Shown here piece by piece: positions 25,865 to 34,464 of a stretch of DNA of 64,000 nucleotides. Location: positions 2,418,001 to 2,482,000 of the forward strand of contig NZ_CP089848.1 of assembly GCF_021266465.1 (NCBI RefSeq), in the 5' to 3' direction. The stretch's first letter is position 1. Every line of letters starts with the position of its first letter. Position numbers and translations under genes: made by a program. Source of the DNA: Paralcaligenes sp. KSB-10 (lineage in GTDB: Bacteria; Pseudomonadota; Gammaproteobacteria; Burkholderiales; Burkholderiaceae_B). The notes under the pieces are model-generated. The model was given only the letters and a program-made list of their open reading frames with translations. It searched no databases and was not told the origin of the DNA.

Positions 25865-27257
25865 TGAAGACCTCCCCGGTAGCGGCCACTTTCCACGACT
25901 GGATCGCATTATTGTGGTAGGTGGAGCGGGTGCCGCGCACTTCCCGCAACTGGCTGTAGCGCGGCTGCACGAAGCCGGTACTGTCGGTGGCGCGGCTTTG
26001 CAGAATGACCGGAGAACCGTCCCAGACCCAATCGATATTGAAACGGGTCAGGCATTTGTCGAGGATGGGTGTTTCAAGGCGAGCCGTTTTCCAGTTCCTG
26101 CCACCGTCGAAGGACACGTCGACCTGTTTGATCTTGCCTCGTCCCGACCAGGCCAGGCCGCTGACATTGAAGAAGCCTTGGCCCAGCAGTACCTGGCCGC
26201 CCGAAGGCGACGTAATAACGGATTTGCATTCCTGGATGGAGGTGTACTGGCGCATTGTGCCGTCGGGCATCAGGTCGACGTAATGCGAGGTTTCGTCTTT
26301 GGCGTTCCAGGGCTTGTCGCCCACCTTGATGCGCCGCAGCCATTTGACCCAGGACACGCCTTGCACGCCTGGCACCACCAGGCGCAGAGGGTAGCCATTT
26401 TCGGGGCGCAGCATTTCGCCGTTCATGCCCCAGGCCACGATGGCGTCGTCCAGGGCCGCTTCGAGAGAAATGGTACGCGTCATGCTGGAGCCGTCGTTGC
26501 CTTCGGCGAGGATGAATTTGGCATTTTTCAGATCGGCGCCGCAATCGTCGAGCAAGACCTTGAGCGGTACGCCGGTGAATTCGCAGCACGACAGCATGCC
26601 GTGCGTGTACTGGACGGTGGGGACTGCGGCATTGCCCCATTCCATGCCGGTATTGGCGCCGCATTCGATAAAATGGATTTTCGATACTGCGGGCAAGCGC
26701 ATGAGGTCGTCCATGGTGTAGACCTTGGCTTCCTTGACCATGCCATTGATCATGAAACGATGCTGCTCGGGATCGACATCGACCCAGCCCTGATGATGGC
26801 GTTCGAAGTGCAGGCCATTGGGCGTGATAATTCCGAAAAAGCCCTGCAATGGCGCAAATGCCACCGAGGCTTGCGTTGTCGGGGTAAGGCCGGGCGACTG
26901 GCGGCGCAGCAGGTTGGCTTCGTATTTGGAAGGTGTGCCATACGGATGGAATGCCACGGGGTTGCCCAGTATGGTGCTCCATGGACGGGGCTGCAGGATC
27001 ATGGGGTCGCCCTGGGCTCCTGGGGCCGAGGCAGCGCTTATTGCCCCGGATCCATCGGCTTGTTTGGCGGCGGCCATCATCGAAGAGCCCGCCGCGAGGG
27101 CAGCTCCGGCGGCCAGGAAGCTCTTTTTCAGGAATCCACGGCGTGTTTGGTCAAGTCCGTGGATGGCTATGTCGTGAATCAAAGCGTCCGATAGGAATCC
27201 CTCGGGCGCTTTTTGCAGCCGTCCTATCGGTACAGGCGGCTTGTTGCTTGTACTCAA
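25848..27257 (-). CDS. soxC: Sulfane dehydrogenase molybdoprotein subunit SoxC
   Basis: A 469-residue sulfite-oxidase-fold enzyme that oxidises SoxY-bound sulfane with six electrons. A Tat signal with TRRGFLKKSFLAAGAALA lies at about residues 38-56. The molybdopterin-binding cysteine is in FIECGANTG, and the dimerisation domain closes the protein. The start is TTG at 27257 with GGAGAAGG just upstream. It is the first gene of soxCDYZAX-tlpA-soxB. Cofactor supply is encoded on both sides (moaCDEB-moeA and moaA-mobA). Confidence 0.95.
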   Translation of the reverse strand: MSTSNKPPVPIGRLQKAPEGFLSDALIHDIAIHGLDQTRRGFLKKSFLAAGAALAAGSSMMAAAKQADGSGAISAASAPGAQGDPMILQPRPWSTILGNPVAFHPYGTPSKYEANLLRRQSPGLTPTTQASVAFAPLQGFFGIITPNGLHFERHHQGWVDVDPEQHRFMINGMVKEAKVYTMDDLMRLPAVSKIHFIECGANTGMEWGNAAVPTVQYTHGMLSCCEFTGVPLKVLLDDCGADLKNAKFILAEGNDGSSMTRTISLEAALDDAIVAWGMNGEMLRPENGYPLRLVVPGVQGVSWVKWLRRIKVGDKPWNAKDETSHYVDLMPDGTMRQYTSIQECKSVITSPSGGQVLLGQGFFNVSGLAWSGRGKIKQVDVSFDGGRNWKTARLETPILDKCLTRFNIDWVWDGSPVILQSRATDSTGFVQPRYSQLREVRGTRSTYHNNAIQSWKVAATGEVFNVHVD

Positions 27258-27348
27258 AATCCTTCTCCAACTCTATATCTCTTTTAATAATATATTAATA
27301 ACTAGATAATCTAAATAGGTAAAATCCCCGAAAACGGGAAAACGCGAC
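27258..27348 (-). promoter_or_regulatory. AT-rich upstream region of the sox operon
   Basis: This 90-base stretch is markedly AT-rich in an otherwise GC-rich area. It contains the palindrome TTAATA-ATA-TATTAA (27284..27298) about 30 bases before the soxC start. It is the only place for the sox promoter before the IS remnant. No SoxR-type regulator gene is in the window, and I cannot assign a specific binding site. Confidence 0.4.
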
Positions 27349-27537
27349 TGCATGCGTGGATGGCTCTGGCCGCAACGCTATGCCAATCAAAGTGAGGCCG
27401 CTAAAGATATCGCTCGGTATATCCATCTGTTCTATAACCCCATTCGTATGCATTCCACATTGGGTTACTTGGCGCCCGATGTTTATGAGAAAGTAGAAGC
27501 CAGAAAAACTCGCCTGAAACTGTCCACTAAAACTTGA
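27349..27537 (+). pseudogene. IS3-family transposase (OrfB) C-terminal remnant
   Basis: About 61 codons survive and match the end of an IS3-type integrase core: ANQSEAAKDIARYIHLFYNP, then RMHSTLGYLAPDVYE, the region after the catalytic Glu. The downstream sequence AACTTGACCACTACAG resembles a right terminal repeat of that family. The 5' portion and the other end are missing, so it is immobile. It lies in the intergenic gap between soxC and the fcc genes. Confidence 0.85.
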
Positions 27538-27582
27538 CCACTACAGACAGCCGCTCCCTTGAATCCCGATCCAGGCGCCGGC

Positions 27583-27650
27583 CGCGGCGGACTCAAGCTC
27601 GCTCACCCCACCTGGGCCGCCACCCCCGCTTGCGTCGGAGTTTTTTGGGC
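27583..27650. repeat. Half copy of the type C hairpin unit
   Basis: This stretch matches the reverse complement of about 10961-11028. Shared landmarks are GGACTCAA, GCTCGCTCAC, CTGGGCCGCCAC, CCGCTTGCGT and the following TTTTTTGGG. The other half of the hairpin is gone. The IS3 remnant directly upstream suggests that insertion and deletion truncated it. Confidence 0.65.
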
Positions 27651-27665
27651 GATTGTTAGGCGACG

Positions 27666-27702
27666 TTTTTCTTATTTCTTATATTTCTTATATTTCTTAG
27701 AT
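27666..27702. repeat. Short T-rich tandem repeat
   Basis: About three and a half degenerate 9-base units of TTCTTATAT type follow the hairpin remnant. They lie downstream of fccB. I see no gene in the rest of this gap. Confidence 0.6.
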
Positions 27703-27769
27703 GTTTACAGGCCAGCGGTTTTTGTGTGATCACAGGCTGGCGCGAGCATGCGGGGGCTGCGCGGACACT

Positions 27770-29041
27770 TCACGACAGCATGTCCGACCAGATGGCATGC
27801 GCCCAGCTCATGGCGTCGCGCCCTTCCCGTTCGCTCGGCGCCACCGACAGCCCGCCCGCGCCAGGTACCGTCAACATGGTTTTCTGGCCCGCATCATAGC
27901 GGTGCACGGACGCCACATGCATGGCTTGCGATTCTGTGACGAAGCTATAGCAGGTATTGGAATAAATCGGCTCGGGATCAACCGGCTGCTGGCTCAGCAT
28001 GGCCACGATCGCCGCGGCGCAAGTCTTGCCGTGCTGATTGGCCATGTGCCCGGACTTGGGCATGATCGGCGCAATCTGGATTGAATCTCCCAGCACATGC
28101 ACCCTGGGCGCCACCTTTGACTCGAAACTCAGAAAGTCGACTTCGCACCAGCGGTCGTTGGCCGTGGCCAGGCCGGACTGGACCGCCACCGCGCCGGCAC
28201 GCATGGGAGGCACCAGGTTCAGCACGTCGGCGCTTTCTTCTTCGCCCAATTCAAAGATGACCTTGTTGGTGGCCACATCGACGTCGACTGCCTTGAACTC
28301 CGGCGTGTATTCGATCATGTCCGGGTAAAACTTCTTCCACGCGGCCTTGAACAAGGCGCCTTTGGAAGTCACGTCGGCATTGGCATCGAATATGTGCACC
28401 TTGGCACGCGGCTTGTGTTTTTTAAAGTACGAAGCCACGAGGCAAGCCCTTTCGTAAGGCGCGGGCGGGCAACGATAAGGCGCTTCGGGAATCGAAATAA
28501 TGAAACGGCCGCCGTCGGGCATGGCTTCGAGTTGACGGCGCAAGGCCACGGTTTGCGGCCCGGCCTTCCAGGCATGCAGGATTTTTTCATGTGCGCCGGC
28601 GCTGGCCATGCCGGGGATTTTGTCCCACATGAAATCAATGCCCGGCGATACGACGACACGATCATAGGAAATGCTTGCGCCGCTTTTCAGCAGCGCCCGC
28701 CCCGCTTCGGCATCGATGCGATCGACATAGTCCCGAACCACCTGCACGCCATGGCGGCGCCGCAGTTCATCGTAGGAAACGGTGACATCGTCTATGGTCA
28801 AAGCCCCCTCGAGCACCAGATTCGAGATCGGGCATGACACAAAACTGGCATTGGGCTCGACCAGGGTAACGCGGATGGTCCCTTTGCTCCACAGGCGTAT
28901 ATAACGGGCGGCCGTTGCGCCGCCGTAGCCGCCGCCGACCACCAGCACATGACCGTTGCTTCCGTCGGCAGCCAGGCTCAGCCCGGGCATGGACAAAGCG
29001 CCGCACAGGCCCAGGCCGCGCAGGAAAGTACGCCGTTTCAT
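27770..29041 (-). CDS. fccB: Flavocytochrome c sulfide dehydrogenase, flavoprotein subunit
   Basis: A 423-residue FAD enzyme of the FccB/SoxF group. An N-terminal Tat-like signal (KRRTFLRGLGLCGALS) is followed by the FAD motif VVGGGYGGATAARYI. The redox-active cysteines expected beside the flavin are visible in CPPAPYERA and NTCYSF. It oxidises sulfide (or sulfane) and passes electrons to the cytochrome FccA. Its start codon overlaps the fccA stop by 4 bases. The operon continues upstream through mobA and moaA. Confidence 0.93.
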   Translation of the reverse strand: MKRRTFLRGLGLCGALSMPGLSLAADGSNGHVLVVGGGYGGATAARYIRLWSKGTIRVTLVEPNASFVSCPISNLVLEGALTIDDVTVSYDELRRRHGVQVVRDYVDRIDAEAGRALLKSGASISYDRVVVSPGIDFMWDKIPGMASAGAHEKILHAWKAGPQTVALRRQLEAMPDGGRFIISIPEAPYRCPPAPYERACLVASYFKKHKPRAKVHIFDANADVTSKGALFKAAWKKFYPDMIEYTPEFKAVDVDVATNKVIFELGEEESADVLNLVPPMRAGAVAVQSGLATANDRWCEVDFLSFESKVAPRVHVLGDSIQIAPIMPKSGHMANQHGKTCAAAIVAMLSQQPVDPEPIYSNTCYSFVTESQAMHVASVHRYDAGQKTMLTVPGAGGLSVAPSEREGRDAMSWAHAIWSDMLS

Positions 29042-29433
29042 TGCACCTCCGGTTTTAGCTGGGCGTACCAGCGGGCGATCCGCCCTATGGTGGCCGCGTC
29101 GTAGCCTTTGGCAATCTGCTGCATCAGATCCCCCGGCGTGTTGCCCGCCGCATAGGCGCGCATTTTCAGTTCTATTTCATTGGCGGGCCTGCCCGCCAGA
29201 CTCGGAATGCCGGAATTTTTCACCGGCCTGGCTGCGCCATGACAGGTTACGCAGGAAGCCGCCAAACTGCTTGACTGCGGATCGGCAAGCGTCGAGCCGG
29301 CAGCCCAGGATCGAGGCACAAGCAGGCCCGAGCCCAGCGCACTGCACAGCATGCTGACGGCAATTCGCCGGCAGGCCCGCAAGCCGGCTCCGCCTATATT
29401 GGCCCTGCGGGCGCGATCTGTTCGGCTAGACAT
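29038..29433 (-). CDS. fccA: Flavocytochrome c sulfide dehydrogenase, cytochrome subunit
   Basis: A 131-residue monoheme cytochrome c with an N-terminal export signal (RIAVSMLCSALGSGLL) and heme motif CVTCH in AASCVTCHGAARP. The single heme fits the small FccA type. I chose the ATG at 29433 with GGAGG 4 bases upstream; this start lies 40 bases inside the 3' end of mobA. It is partner of FccB, with overlapping stop and start codons. Confidence 0.9.
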   Translation of the reverse strand: MSSRTDRARRANIGGAGLRACRRIAVSMLCSALGSGLLVPRSWAAGSTLADPQSSSLAASCVTCHGAARPVKNSGIPSLAGRPANEIELKMRAYAAGNTPGDLMQQIAKGYDAATIGRIARWYAQLKPEVQ

Positions 29434-30014
29434 AAATCCTCCCGCGTATTGATATTGAAGAAAGCATTTGAGTCCCCTGTAAATGCTACCTCGACAGCCT
29501 GATTCAGTTGCTGCCACTGCTGCACTTTGCGCCCGCCTTCGCGCAGAAACTCAAGCAAGTTTCGGTTCGCGCTCCGATGCAACAGCATGCATAAAGGATG
29601 AGGCCCGCCTGCGCTGGCATAGGCCATGATTTTCCCAGTCCCGGCCAGGGCCTGCGCCAATCTGTCCACCAGGTCGTCGGGCAATAGCGGCACATCGACC
29701 GGCACCACCATGAGCCAGGGTGTTTCCACTTTCGCCAGGACGCTGGCCACTCCCGCCAAAGGCCCCAGCCCCGCGCCCAATGCCGGATCGTCGCTTATTG
29801 TTGTTCCGTAGCGCGCATAAGTATCGAGATGACGATTGGCATTGACCCATACCTGTGCCACTCGGGGCTCAAGATAGCGCCGCATATGCGCAACCAGCGG
29901 TTCGCCGCGCAGCTCCAGCAAGCCCTTGTCGACGGCGGCCTGGTCGGCCAGTTGCATGCGGCTGGCCCGTCCTCCGGCAAGAATCAGGCCGCTTAACGAT
30001 TGCCGGTCAATCAT
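29394..30014 (-). CDS. mobA: Molybdenum cofactor guanylyltransferase
   Basis: A 206-residue MobA that attaches GMP to molybdenum cofactor to make the guanine dinucleotide form used by formate dehydrogenases. The nucleotide-binding start [12 protein letters not shown] and [13 protein letters not shown] are present, with a few extra residues between them compared with the usual RMGGx[13 protein letters not shown] is the metal-binding segment. It overlaps moaA by 4 bases upstream and fccA by 40 bases downstream, so it sits inside one operon. FdsA is its probable client. Confidence 0.93.
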   Translation of the reverse strand: MIDRQSLSGLILAGGRASRMQLADQAAVDKGLLELRGEPLVAHMRRYLEPRVAQVWVNANRHLDTYARYGTTISDDPALGAGLGPLAGVASVLAKVETPWLMVVPVDVPLLPDDLVDRLAQALAGTGKIMAYASAGGPHPLCMLLHRSANRNLLEFLREGGRKVQQWQQLNQAVEVAFTGDSNAFFNINTREDLCLAEQIAPAGPI

Positions 30015-31111
30015 CCGCCGATATAACTCATTTCAATTTTCTTCTGTGGCGTGGTTGCCCGGCCGCGCAGTTCGGAATAGCGATCGTCGCGCCTCGCCCA
30101 TATGCCGGCCATGCATGCCGCCAGTTGTTCGTCGTCGGCATCGCTGCGCACAATGGCCCGCAAATCATGGCCGTTGGCCGCGAACAGGCACAAGAACAAC
30201 TTGCCTTCGGGCGACAGGCGAGCCCGAGTACAGTCGCTGCAAAAGGGTTGCGATACGCTGGTGATGACGCCGATTTCGCCGGCTTGATCGAGATACCGCC
30301 AGCGCCCCGCGACTTCGCCGCGATATCCCGCATGTACCGGCTCGAGAGGGAATTCCGAACCGATTTTTTTCAATATTTCAGCACCCGTGAGCACCTCTTT
30401 CATGTTCCAGCCATTGGTCGTGCCCACATCCATGAATTCGATGAAACGCAGGATATGGCCGGAATGGCGGAAGTGGCGCGCCATGGGAATCAGCTGATCG
30501 TCGTTCAGGCCCTTGCGCACCACCATATTGACCTTGACCGGCGCCAGCCCCACGCGCGCGGCCTCGTCGATGCCGCGCAAGATGGTCTTGACGCTGACCT
30601 GGCTGTCGCTCATGCGTTCGAACATGACATCGTCGAGCGCATCGAGACTGACCGTAACGCGGGTCAGGCCGGCGTCTTTGAGCGACTGGGCTTTTTTGGC
30701 CAGCAAAGTGCCATTGGTGGTAAGAGTGATATCGACGGGCAGGCCTTCCGGCGTACGCAACTGCGCCAGCATTTCGATAAGCGTTTCGAGATTTTTCCGC
30801 AGCAGGGGCTCGCCGCCGGTAAGACGGATTTTTCGCACTCCCAGGCCAATACCGACGCGGGCGATACGCGTGATTTCCTCGAAACTGAGCAGCGCCGCAT
30901 GCGGCATGAATTTGTAGCTGCCGTCGAATACCTCGCGCGGCATGCAGTATGTACAACGAAAATTGCAACGGTCGGTCACGGAGATGCGCAAATCGTGCAG
31001 AGGCCTGTGCCGCGTGTCGAGCAAAGGCCCTCCCGCCCGCGGCACGGCAGTTTCCGCCGAGGCCGGGGAAGCGGCTTCACGATGGCCGGTAAGAAAAATG
31101 ACTTTGCTCAT
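30011..31111 (-). CDS. moaA: GTP 3',8-cyclase
   Basis: A 366-residue radical SAM enzyme for the first step of molybdopterin synthesis. The N-terminal cluster motif is CNFRCTYC and the C-terminal cluster motif starts [18 protein letters not shown]. The C-terminal Gly-Gly (SYIGG) required for activation is intact. It has about 30 extra N-terminal residues relative to E. coli MoaA; an internal start near [10 protein letters not shown] is possible but lacks a better signal. It overlaps mobA by 4 bases and follows the ModE-like regulator after 23 bases. Confidence 0.95.
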   Translation of the reverse strand: MSKVIFLTGHREAASPASAETAVPRAGGPLLDTRHRPLHDLRISVTDRCNFRCTYCMPREVFDGSYKFMPHAALLSFEEITRIARVGIGLGVRKIRLTGGEPLLRKNLETLIEMLAQLRTPEGLPVDITLTTNGTLLAKKAQSLKDAGLTRVTVSLDALDDVMFERMSDSQVSVKTILRGIDEAARVGLAPVKVNMVVRKGLNDDQLIPMARHFRHSGHILRFIEFMDVGTTNGWNMKEVLTGAEILKKIGSEFPLEPVHAGYRGEVAGRWRYLDQAGEIGVITSVSQPFCSDCTRARLSPEGKLFLCLFAANGHDLRAIVRSDADDEQLAACMAGIWARRDDRYSELRGRATTPQKKIEMSYIGG

Positions 31112-31134
31112 GATTCAATCATAAACCACTTACG

Positions 31135-32241
31135 CTAACTGCTCTGAAGAGCGACGAACGAGGGGCCGAATGCTTCCTGCAAGGTTTGAACCTGGCCCAT
31201 GTAAGTGGCATCGTAGCCCACCAGCTCGGACACAAAGCTCTGGTACTCCTGACCCAGCATCAACGCCAGCAGCCGATCCATCTGGGGCGTACCCAGGCTG
31301 TCGCGGTGCACCGCGAAAAAATAGCGTTCCTTGGCCAATGGAATGAATGCCAGGCCGCAGCGCCAGGCCGCCGTTTCCACGCCAATGCCGACATCGGCCA
31401 TGCCGCTGGCAATATGCGCGGCAATCGCCATGTGCGTGAATTCATTGCTGTCGTAGCCCTGGATGCGCGAGGTTTCAATGCCCAACTGCTTGAGCATCAA
31501 CCCGACCAGGTGGCGGGTACTCGAGCCGATCTGGCGATTCACAAAGCGCACATCGGGATTCACCAGGTCGGCAATGGTGCGGATTTTTTTTGGATTGTCA
31601 GCCTGCACGAACATGCCGGTATTGCGTACGGCCAGGTGGATCAGGCAATGCCTTTCGGGGTTCAGCCACTCGCTGTAGCGTTGCAGAATGGGCAGTTCGA
31701 ACGCGCCTATCGGCAGTTGGAAACCCGCCAGGTCGCACTCGCGCCGGTCGAGCGATGCCAGAGCTTCGATGGCGGTACGGTAACGCAACTCGAGCGGCGA
31801 CATATGCAAGTCATTGGCCAATTGCATCAAGCCCTCGACCGCAAAGCCGTGGCTCGCGTGCAAACGCAGATGCGGCTGGCTTTCGGGATACAGGCGTTCC
31901 AGTTCCTCCTGCAATTCCGAGGCCATGCTTTCGAGCGTAGGCATCAAACGCGCGTCGACACGCCGGTTGGCCCACAACAAACGCTGGCCGAACGGGGTCA
32001 GCTTGGTGCCCTGCCGGCGATTGGTATCGAGCAGCTCGGCACCGAATTCTTTTTCGGCGTTGCGCAAGACCCCCCAGGCATGGCGATACGACACTCCGCA
32101 GGCCTTGCATGCACCGGCGATATGCCCGACTGCGTCGATGGCGGCCAGCAATCGCAACACCTCGCCCAAAGCCACTATTGCACCTGTGGGTTTCTCAAGC
32201 ACCCACTCGGAATTCAGGCGTGCTTTGAATTTATATGTCAT
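31135..32241 (-). CDS. fdsR: ModE-like HTH / PBP-domain regulator, FdsR-like
   Basis: A 368-residue regulator. Residues about 15-110 are a ModE/LysR-type winged helix (LLAAIDAVGHIAGACKACGV, WGVLRNAEKEFG). Residues about 125-360 are a periplasmic-binding-protein-like sensor domain (GSSTRHLVGLMLKQLG). I chose the ATG at 32241 over TTG-extended frames. It is divergent from fdsG, as FdsR is in Cupriavidus, and is the first gene of an operon with moaA and mobA. It may respond to molybdate, formate or another ligand; the symbol is by position and domain type, not proof. Confidence 0.75.
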   Translation of the reverse strand: MTYKFKARLNSEWVLEKPTGAIVALGEVLRLLAAIDAVGHIAGACKACGVSYRHAWGVLRNAEKEFGAELLDTNRRQGTKLTPFGQRLLWANRRVDARLMPTLESMASELQEELERLYPESQPHLRLHASHGFAVEGLMQLANDLHMSPLELRYRTAIEALASLDRRECDLAGFQLPIGAFELPILQRYSEWLNPERHCLIHLAVRNTGMFVQADNPKKIRTIADLVNPDVRFVNRQIGSSTRHLVGLMLKQLGIETSRIQGYDSNEFTHMAIAAHIASGMADVGIGVETAAWRCGLAFIPLAKERYFFAVHRDSLGTPQMDRLLALMLGQEYQSFVSELVGYDATYMGQVQTLQEAFGPSFVALQSS

Positions 32242-32303
32242 TACTTGCCTATTGAAAAAACTGAATATGCCTAGTAGATTAGCCTGGAAGCAATTCAATT
32301 CAA

Positions 32304-32321
32304 TATGCAATTATATGCATA
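32304..32321. promoter_or_regulatory. Short palindrome in the fdsR-fdsG divergent promoter region
   Basis: TATGCA and TGCATA form a 6-base inverted repeat around an AT-rich centre. It lies between the divergent fdsR and fdsG genes, 54 bases before the fdsG start. It is a candidate operator for the FdsR-like protein. The match is short and chance is possible. Confidence 0.35.
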
Positions 32322-32374
32322 ATAAGAAGCAATACAAGCCTTGCCCGAGACAAACCCATAACGAGGATAGCGTC

Positions 32375-32875
32375 ATGCATACCCCTCCCAGCCGTCCCGA
32401 AACGGTACCGTCCGATCAAACCGTGCAGCAGGTCGCCCAGCAGGCCCTGCAACATTACCAGGGGCAGCCGGGCAATCTCCTGCCCATCCTGCACGCCATC
32501 CAGGACACGCTGGGCTACATCCCGGCCAAGGCCGTTCCCGTGCTCGCCGAGGCCCTGCAGCTCTCGCGCGCCGAGATTCACGGCGTGATCAGTTTTTATG
32601 CGCACCTGCGCGACAAGCCTGCTGGCAAGGTGGTGCTTGAAATATGCCGCGCCGAGGCCTGCCAGGCCATGGGCGGCGAACACCTCGCCGAACATGCCCG
32701 GCAGCAGCTGGGTTGTGACTTTCACGCCACAAGCAGCGATGGCCAGGTCACTCTCGAACCGGTTTACTGTCTAGGCCTGTGCGCGCAATCGCCCTCAGTC
32801 ATGGTCGACGGCCAGCCTTACGCCCGCATGACACCGGCCAAGCTCGACCAGTTGCTGCGCGACAAGGGGGTATAA
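32375..32875 (+). CDS. fdsG: NAD-dependent formate dehydrogenase gamma subunit
   Basis: A 166-residue NuoE-like 2Fe-2S protein. The four cluster cysteines are in CRAEACQAMGG (two) and CLGLCAQSP (two). It passes electrons within the soluble FdsGBAD complex. The frame is open far upstream, but the ATG at 32375 has GAGG 8 bases before it and gives the family length. It is the first gene of fdsG-fdsB-fdsA-fdhD-fdsD, 3 bases from fdsB. Confidence 0.95.
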   Translation: MHTPPSRPETVPSDQTVQQVAQQALQHYQGQPGNLLPILHAIQDTLGYIPAKAVPVLAEALQLSRAEIHGVISFYAHLRDKPAGKVVLEICRAEACQAMGGEHLAEHARQQLGCDFHATSSDGQVTLEPVYCLGLCAQSPSVMVDGQPYARMTPAKLDQLLRDKGV

Positions 32876-32878
32876 GAC

Positions 32879-34450
32879 ATGGCCCAGCCCATCAGGATTT
32901 TCGTTCCCAGGGATACCACCGCGCTGGCTGTCGGCGCCGACGCCGTGGCCCAGGCCATTGCACAGGAGGCGGCGCGCCGCCAAATCTCCGTTCAAATCGT
33001 GCGCAACGGTTCGCGCGGCCTGCTGTGGCTTGAAACCCTGGTCGAAATCGAAACACCGCAAGGGCGACATGCCTACGGCCCGGTCGAGGCAAGCGATGTC
33101 GCCGGCCTGTTCGACGCCCGCTGGCTCGAAGGCAAGCACCATGCCCTCGCTCATGGGCTGACCGAAGAAATTCCCTACCTTAAAAACCAGGAACGACTCA
33201 CATTTGCCCGCGTCGGCATTACCGACCCGCTCAGCCTGGACGACTATCAGGCCCATGGCGGATTTGCCGGGCTGAAACGCGCGCTGGCCATTGAACCGGC
33301 CGCCATTGTCGACGAAGTCGTCAACTCGGGCCTGCGCGGCCGCGGAGGCGCGGCCTTTCCAACGGGAATCAAATGGAAAACCGTGCTGGCCACGGCAGCC
33401 GAGCAAAAATACATAGTCTGCAATGCGGACGAAGGCGATTCCGGAACGTTCTCCGACCGCATGCTGATGGAAGGCGATCCCTACGCCCTGATCGAAGGCA
33501 TGGCCATTGCGGGCCTGGCCGTTCAGGCCACCTACGGCTACATCTATGTCCGGTCCGAATATCCCCATGCCATTGTGGCGCTCAATGCGGCGATTGCCCT
33601 GGCGCGCCAGGCAAACTGGCTGGGCAGCAACATCCAGGGCAGCGGCCGCGCATTCGATCTCGAAGTCCGCAAGGCCGCCGGCGCCTATATTTGCGGCGAA
33701 GAGACATCGCTGCTCGAAAGCCTGGAAGGCAAGCGTGCCGTCGTGCGCGCCAAGCCGCCCTTGCCGGCCGTCAGCGGTCTGTTCGGCAAGCCCACCGCCA
33801 TCAATAATGTCATTTCCCTGGCGTCGGTGCCCATCATCCTGGCACGCGGCGCCGCGTTTTACCGCGACTATGGCATGGGCCGCTCGCGCGGCACCCTGCC
33901 TTTCCAGCTGGCCGGCAATATCAAACAAGGCGGCCTGGTCGAAAAAGCCTTCGGCGTCAGCCTGCGCGAGCTGCTCTACGATTTCGGCGGCGGCAGCGCC
34001 TCGGGCCGCTCCTTGCGCGCGGTACAGGTGGGTGGCCCGCTGGGCGCTTACCTGCCTGAATCGCAGTGGGATGTGCCGCTGGATTACGAAGCCTATATAG
34101 GCATTTCCGCGATGCTTGGGCATGGCGGCCTGGTCGCCTTCGACGATAGCGTCGACATGGCGAAAATGGCCCGCTACGCCATGGATTTCTGTGCCATCGA
34201 ATCCTGCGGCAAATGCACGCCCTGTCGTATCGGTGCCGTGCGCGGCACCGAGGTCATCGACAAAATCATCAACAACGATCAGCGTGAACAGCAAGTCCAT
34301 CTGCTGCGCGATTTATGCGACACCATGCTGGGCGGGTCTTTATGCGCGCTGGGCGGCATGACTCCTTACCCGGTTCTGTCGGCGCTCGACCATTTCCCGG
34401 AAGACTTCGGCCTTTCCGCCACACCCACATCGACTCAGAAAGTCGCCTGA
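32879..34450 (+). CDS. fdsB: NAD-dependent formate dehydrogenase beta subunit
   Basis: A 523-residue NuoF-like protein that reduces NAD. An N-terminal thioredoxin-like domain (about 1-110) precedes the flavin and NADH-binding region: GRGGAAFPTGIKW, CNADEGDSGTFSDR and CGEETSLLESLEG. The 4Fe-4S motif is ESCGKCTPCRIG with a later Cys in GSLCALGG. All expected ligands are present. fdsA starts 14 bases downstream. Confidence 0.96.
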   Translation: MAQPIRIFVPRDTTALAVGADAVAQAIAQEAARRQISVQIVRNGSRGLLWLETLVEIETPQGRHAYGPVEASDVAGLFDARWLEGKHHALAHGLTEEIPYLKNQERLTFARVGITDPLSLDDYQAHGGFAGLKRALAIEPAAIVDEVVNSGLRGRGGAAFPTGIKWKTVLATAAEQKYIVCNADEGDSGTFSDRMLMEGDPYALIEGMAIAGLAVQATYGYIYVRSEYPHAIVALNAAIALARQANWLGSNIQGSGRAFDLEVRKAAGAYICGEETSLLESLEGKRAVVRAKPPLPAVSGLFGKPTAINNVISLASVPIILARGAAFYRDYGMGRSRGTLPFQLAGNIKQGGLVEKAFGVSLRELLYDFGGGSASGRSLRAVQVGGPLGAYLPESQWDVPLDYEAYIGISAMLGHGGLVAFDDSVDMAKMARYAMDFCAIESCGKCTPCRIGAVRGTEVIDKIINNDQREQQVHLLRDLCDTMLGGSLCALGGMTPYPVLSALDHFPEDFGLSATPTSTQKVA

Positions 34451-34464
34451 TCCCGGAGCACATC

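Noticed and set aside
25827-27194. 455-codon plus-strand frame opposite soxC
   Set aside because: It is a shadow of soxC, with no ribosome binding site and no recognisable domain.
29855-31138. 427-codon plus-strand frame opposite mobA and moaA
   Set aside because: It is antisense to two genes with intact catalytic motifs.
32795-34300. 501-codon open frame on the minus strand opposite fdsB
   Set aside because: It is antisense to a gene with complete iron-sulfur and flavin motifs; long antisense frames are usual in GC-rich coding DNA.
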